DNA of 64,000 nt from Arthrobacter sp. PGP41 (GTDB lineage Bacteria; Actinomycetota; Actinomycetes; Actinomycetales; Micrococcaceae): NCBI RefSeq assembly GCF_002953935.1, contig NZ_CP026514.1, positions 1,178,001-1,242,000 on the forward strand, in the 5' to 3' direction. The notes under the pieces are model-generated. The model did no database searches and was not told where the DNA came from. It worked only from the letters and a program-made list of their open reading frames with translations. Below are positions 61,726-64,000 of the stretch, piece by piece. Both the position numbers and the translations under genes were made by a program. Positions within the stretch are counted from its first letter, which is position 1, and the number at the start of each line of letters is the position of its first letter.

Positions 61726-62207
61726 CGTTGTTCTTGAGCCCTCAAGGCCCGCAATTTTCCCAGATAGGCCACTTCTGCCCGCAAACGCTCGTTCTCACGG
61801 CGCAGCCGCTCCAGCTCGGATGGTTCAACGGGCGGGGTGTCGGGCTTCCGAGGTCGGCCTTTTGGTTTTGGTCGCAAGGAGTCCGGGCCCTCAAGACGGT
61901 AGGCGCGCACCCACGTTCTCAGTAGGACCGGAGAGGACAGGCCAGCTTCTGCTGCCAAATCAGGGGCAGTCTCGCCGGCGAGGAACCGTTCGACCAAAGC
62001 GAGCTTGAATTCGAAAGAGTATGACTGTTTTGTCGGCTTGGTCACCAGCGCTCCTTGGCCATGAATCCTCCACCGCCGATACAGCCTCTTGACCGGCCAA
62101 TTAGACACGCCCAACAGATTAGCTGTCGCCTTATCTGCAAGGCCTTTCTCAAACCACGCTACAGCCGCCTCACGCTGAGCCTCGGACAACGAACTATCTA
62201 CACGCAA
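61722..62207 (-). CDS. IS3-family OrfA (helix-turn-helix)
   Basis: A 161-residue DNA-binding protein with two helix-turn-helix units (about 10-45, AVAWFEKGLADKATANLLGV; about 65-105, FKLALVERFLAGETAPDLAA), as in IS150 OrfA, and a C-terminal leucine-zipper-like helix (LERLRRENERLRAEVAYLGK) used for multimerisation. The stop overlaps the orfB start by 4 bp. Confidence 0.93.
   Translation of the reverse strand: MRVDSSLSEAQREAAVAWFEKGLADKATANLLGVSNWPVKRLYRRWRIHGQGALVTKPTKQSYSFEFKLALVERFLAGETAPDLAAEAGLSSPVLLRTWVRAYRLEGPDSLRPKPKGRPRKPDTPPVEPSELERLRRENERLRAEVAYLGKLRALRAQEQR
61755..61761 (-). promoter_or_regulatory. -1 ribosomal frameshift heptamer of the IS
   Basis: Minus-strand GGGAAAA reads G-GGA-AAA in the orfA frame, a canonical X-XXY-YYZ slip site, about 33 bases before the orfA stop. 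The -1 frame stays open into orfB, so slippage would give the OrfAB transposase. Confidence 0.75.
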
Positions 62208-62301
62208 AAAACTGCTCCCCGGAAGTCAGAACTGAATTTCTCAGTCCAACTTCCAGGGAGCAGTTCAAACAGGACGGGGGCTCCTTTGTGTGGAGTGTGC
62301 C

Positions 62302-63075
62302 TTACTCGACGGTGTCGGCCAGCGTCCCGAGGTAGAGCTGGATGACTTTGGGATCCTTCATCAGCTCGCGGCCGGTGCCGGTGTAGGCGTCCCGGCCCTG
62401 GTCCAGGACGTAGGCGCGGTCGCAGATCTGCAGGCAGCGCCGGGCGTTCTGTTCCACCATGATCACCGAGACGCCTGCACGGTTGATCTCATGGACGCGC
62501 AGGAAGGTCTCGTCCTGCTTGACGGGGGAGAGGCCCGCGGACGGCTCATCAAGCAGCAGCACGGCCGGATCCATCATCAGTGCGCGGCCCATGGCCACCA
62601 TCTGGCGTTCACCGCCGGACAGCGAGCCGGCCCGCTGCGCGCGCCGCTTGCCAAGTTCCGGGAACAGGCCGGCCACGAAGTCGAACCGTTCGGCGAAATC
62701 CTTGGGGCGCTGGAACATGCCCATCTGCAGGTTTTCCTCGATGGTCAGCGTAGCGAACACGTTGTTGGTTTGCGGGACGAAGCCCACCCCGCGGGTCACC
62801 AGCTTGTTCGCCTTCAGCCCGGTGATGTCCTGGCCACGGACCACCACCGTGCCCGAATGGACCTTCACCAGGCCGAACATTGCTTTCAGAAGGGTGGACT
62901 TGCCGGCCCCGTTGGGCCCGATGATCCCGATCAGTTCGCCTTTGCGGGCCTCGATGCTGCAGCCGTTGAGGATATTGACTCCCGGCAGGTAGCCCGCCAC
63001 AAGGTCGGTGACCTTGACCACCGAGTCCCCGTCAATGACTGGGTGTGCGGCTGGTGCCGCGCTGGTGCTGCTCAT
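62302..63075 (-). CDS. livF: branched-chain amino acid ABC transporter ATP-binding protein LivF
   Basis: A 257-residue single ABC protein: Walker A GPNGAGKST, VGFVPQTNNVFATLTIEENL, LSGGERQMVAMGRAL signature, VLLLDEPSAGLSP and VIMVEQNARRCLQICDRAYV, all typical of LivF. It powers uptake of branched-chain amino acids or related solutes. Its ATG overlaps the livG stop (ATGA). It is the last gene of the minus-strand liv operon, which continues beyond the window. Confidence 0.94.
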   Translation of the reverse strand: MSSTSAAPAAHPVIDGDSVVKVTDLVAGYLPGVNILNGCSIEARKGELIGIIGPNGAGKSTLLKAMFGLVKVHSGTVVVRGQDITGLKANKLVTRGVGFVPQTNNVFATLTIEENLQMGMFQRPKDFAERFDFVAGLFPELGKRRAQRAGSLSGGERQMVAMGRALMMDPAVLLLDEPSAGLSPVKQDETFLRVHEINRAGVSVIMVEQNARRCLQICDRAYVLDQGRDAYTGTGRELMKDPKVIQLYLGTLADTVE

Positions 63076-64000
63076 TGGCTGTCCTTCTCTGTGCTGCCTG
63101 TATCCGTGCTGCCATGGCGGCCCCGGGTCCGGTCGGGGCGGTCCTCGTCCGCCTCCTTGGCCACAATGTCGAGGGAGATAATGCCCGCATTTTCGGTTCC
63201 GACGATCGATTCCTCGTCCGCCACAAGTTCAGCTGCGAGCTCCTTGAGGCCTTCGGAGTCGCCGAGGTCGACGTCGTGGTGTGCACCAAGGTAGGCGTCG
63301 ATGACCGCAGGGTTCTTCATCACTTCACCGGGCGGGCCCTCCGCGACCACTTTCCCCTCGGCCATGACCACCACCCAGTCTGCGATGTGGCGGACCATGT
63401 GCATGTCGTGTTCCACGAAGAGGACGGTCATGCCTTCGGCTTTGAGGTTCTTGATGTGGTCCAGCAGCGACTGGGTCAGGGCCGGGTTGACGCCTGCCAT
63501 GGGTTCGTCAAGCATCACCAGCTTGGGCCGCACCATGAGGGACCGGGCCATCTCCAGGAGCTTGCGCTGGCCGCCGGACAGCGACGCCGCGTAGTCGTCC
63601 TTTTTGGCGTCGAGCTTGAACTTCTCCAGCAGCACGTTGGCTTCGCCGGTGATCTGTTTTTCCCGGCCGCCCCAGATGCCCTTGAACAGCGCCTTGGACA
63701 GCCGCTCGCCGGGCTGGTTTGCCGCGCCGAGGCGCATGTTCTCCATCACGGTCAGCTTGCCCATGACCTTGGTGAGCTGGAAAGTGCGCACCATGCCCAT
63801 CCGCGCCACCTTGTAGGGAGACACTCCGGCGAGGCTCTTGCCTTCGAACTGCCACTTTCCGGTATTGGGTGTATCAAAGCCGGTGAGCAGGTTGAAGAGG
63901 GTGGTCTTGCCCGCGCCGTTGGGGCCGATGAGCGCCGTGATCTTGTGGCGGGGGATTTCGAGGTATTCGACGTCCACCGCATTGATGCCTCCGAAGCTGC
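63072..64000 (-). CDS. livG: branched-chain amino acid ABC transporter ATP-binding protein LivG (5' end outside window)
   Basis: About 309 residues are present; the frame is open to the right edge and reads SFGGINAVDVEYLEIPRHKI there, so the true start lies beyond 64000. Walker A GPNGAGKTTLFNLLTGF, LSGGQRKLLEMARSLM signature, LVMLDEPMAGVNPALTQSLL and LFVEHDMHMVRHIADWVVVM are the LivG pattern. The C-terminal 70 residues after the ABC domain are an acidic, Arg/Asp-rich extension absent from most LivG proteins. Confidence 0.93.
   Translation of the reverse strand, partial: SFGGINAVDVEYLEIPRHKITALIGPNGAGKTTLFNLLTGFDTPNTGKWQFEGKSLAGVSPYKVARMGMVRTFQLTKVMGKLTVMENMRLGAANQPGERLSKALFKGIWGGREKQITGEANVLLEKFKLDAKKDDYAASLSGGQRKLLEMARSLMVRPKLVMLDEPMAGVNPALTQSLLDHIKNLKAEGMTVLFVEHDMHMVRHIADWVVVMAEGKVVAEGPPGEVMKNPAVIDAYLGAHHDVDLGDSEGLKELAAELVADEESIVGTENAGIISLDIVAKEADEDRPDRTRGRHGSTDTGSTEKDSQ

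Larger units (their letters stand above)
60832..62267 (-). mobile_element. IS3-family insertion sequence (IS150-like), 1436 bp
   Basis: Terminal inverted repeats 60832-60857 and 62242-62267 match at 21 of 26 positions and have 5'-TG...CA-3' ends; the inner part AGTTGGACTG is identical in both. Three-base direct repeats AAC flank the element (60829-60831 and 62268-62270), as expected of IS3 members. It carries two overlapping genes, orfA and orfB, with a -1 frameshift signal. All DDE residues are present, so it may be active. Confidence 0.95.
60813..62291. other. bidirectional terminator between livK and livF, split by the IS
   Basis: The left half ACACGAAGGAGCGTCC (60813-60828) and right half GGACGGGGGCTCCTTTGTGT (62272-62291) are complementary apart from one mismatch and a few unpaired bases. 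With the IS and one AAC copy removed, they form a hairpin with loop AACA between the convergent genes. The IS lies in that loop. Confidence 0.75.

Overview
The window is about 64 kb of high-GC actinobacterial chromosome. Gene content, GTG/TTG start use, GC-biased third codon positions and gene order point to Micrococcaceae, most likely Arthrobacter or Pseudarthrobacter. Several neighbourhoods match orders familiar from Mycobacterium tuberculosis: mazG-eno-ftsB-DUF501-ppx, sdhCDAB near cdd-deoA-add, and trpS next to a yihY/brkB gene. Almost all of it is core chromosome. The clear signs of rearrangement are one intact IS3-family element, one decayed ABC transporter locus and a young internal tandem duplication in a surface protein gene.

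Left part (1-13.3 kb): a truncated LysR regulator; a membrane Ser/Thr kinase with an overlapping lipoprotein gene; two low-complexity secreted proteins, the larger with a LAxTG-type sorting tail and three near-identical 0.27-kb tandem repeats; a Gfo/Idh/MocA oxidoreductase; a MacB/FtsX-type ABC pseudogene; and a multiple-monosaccharide ABC transporter (chvE, mmsB, mmsA on the minus strand) behind a ROK repressor gene. A shared 26-bp motif upstream of both the repressor and the transporter is a candidate ROK operator.

13.4-24 kb: a lysine 2-monooxygenase pathway cluster (davA amidase, PucR-type regulator, APC permease, davB), a gamma-carbonic-anhydrase-like protein and a methyltransferase. One-carbon metabolism follows, with purU divergent from glyA-folD, the latter preceded by a ZTP (pfl) riboswitch.

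24-40.3 kb: a NodI/NodJ-like ABC exporter, xthA, trpS, a 2H phosphoesterase, YihY, an alpha/beta hydrolase, the sdhCDAB operon (minus strand), a mannose-1-phosphate guanylyltransferase, an M20 amidohydrolase, and an ohrR-ohrA-oxidoreductase operon with a palindromic operator over its -35 box.

40.5-59 kb: a nucleoside uptake and salvage locus (BMP lipoprotein, ABC ATPase, two permeases, cdd, deoA, then add), two DedA genes, mazG, eno, an FtsB-like protein, DUF501, ppx, a membrane-anchored subtilase, a type II NADH dehydrogenase and an ACT-GNAT fusion.

59-64 kb: a tRNA with a UAA (Leu) anticodon but a short variable arm, livK, an IS3-family (IS150-like) element sitting exactly in the loop of the terminator between livK and the convergent livG-livF genes, and livG running off the right edge.

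Other structural features: a 66-bp perfect palindrome occurs twice in exactly opposite orientation behind minus- and plus-strand genes; a second type of long palindrome lies behind sdhB; CRP/GlxR-like sites precede ndh and livK. I saw no CRISPR array, prophage, toxin-antitoxin or dedicated defence locus. The best candidates for something undescribed are the repeat-bearing surface protein, the palindromic element family, the class-I-shaped tRNA(UAA) and the IS targeting of a terminator loop.
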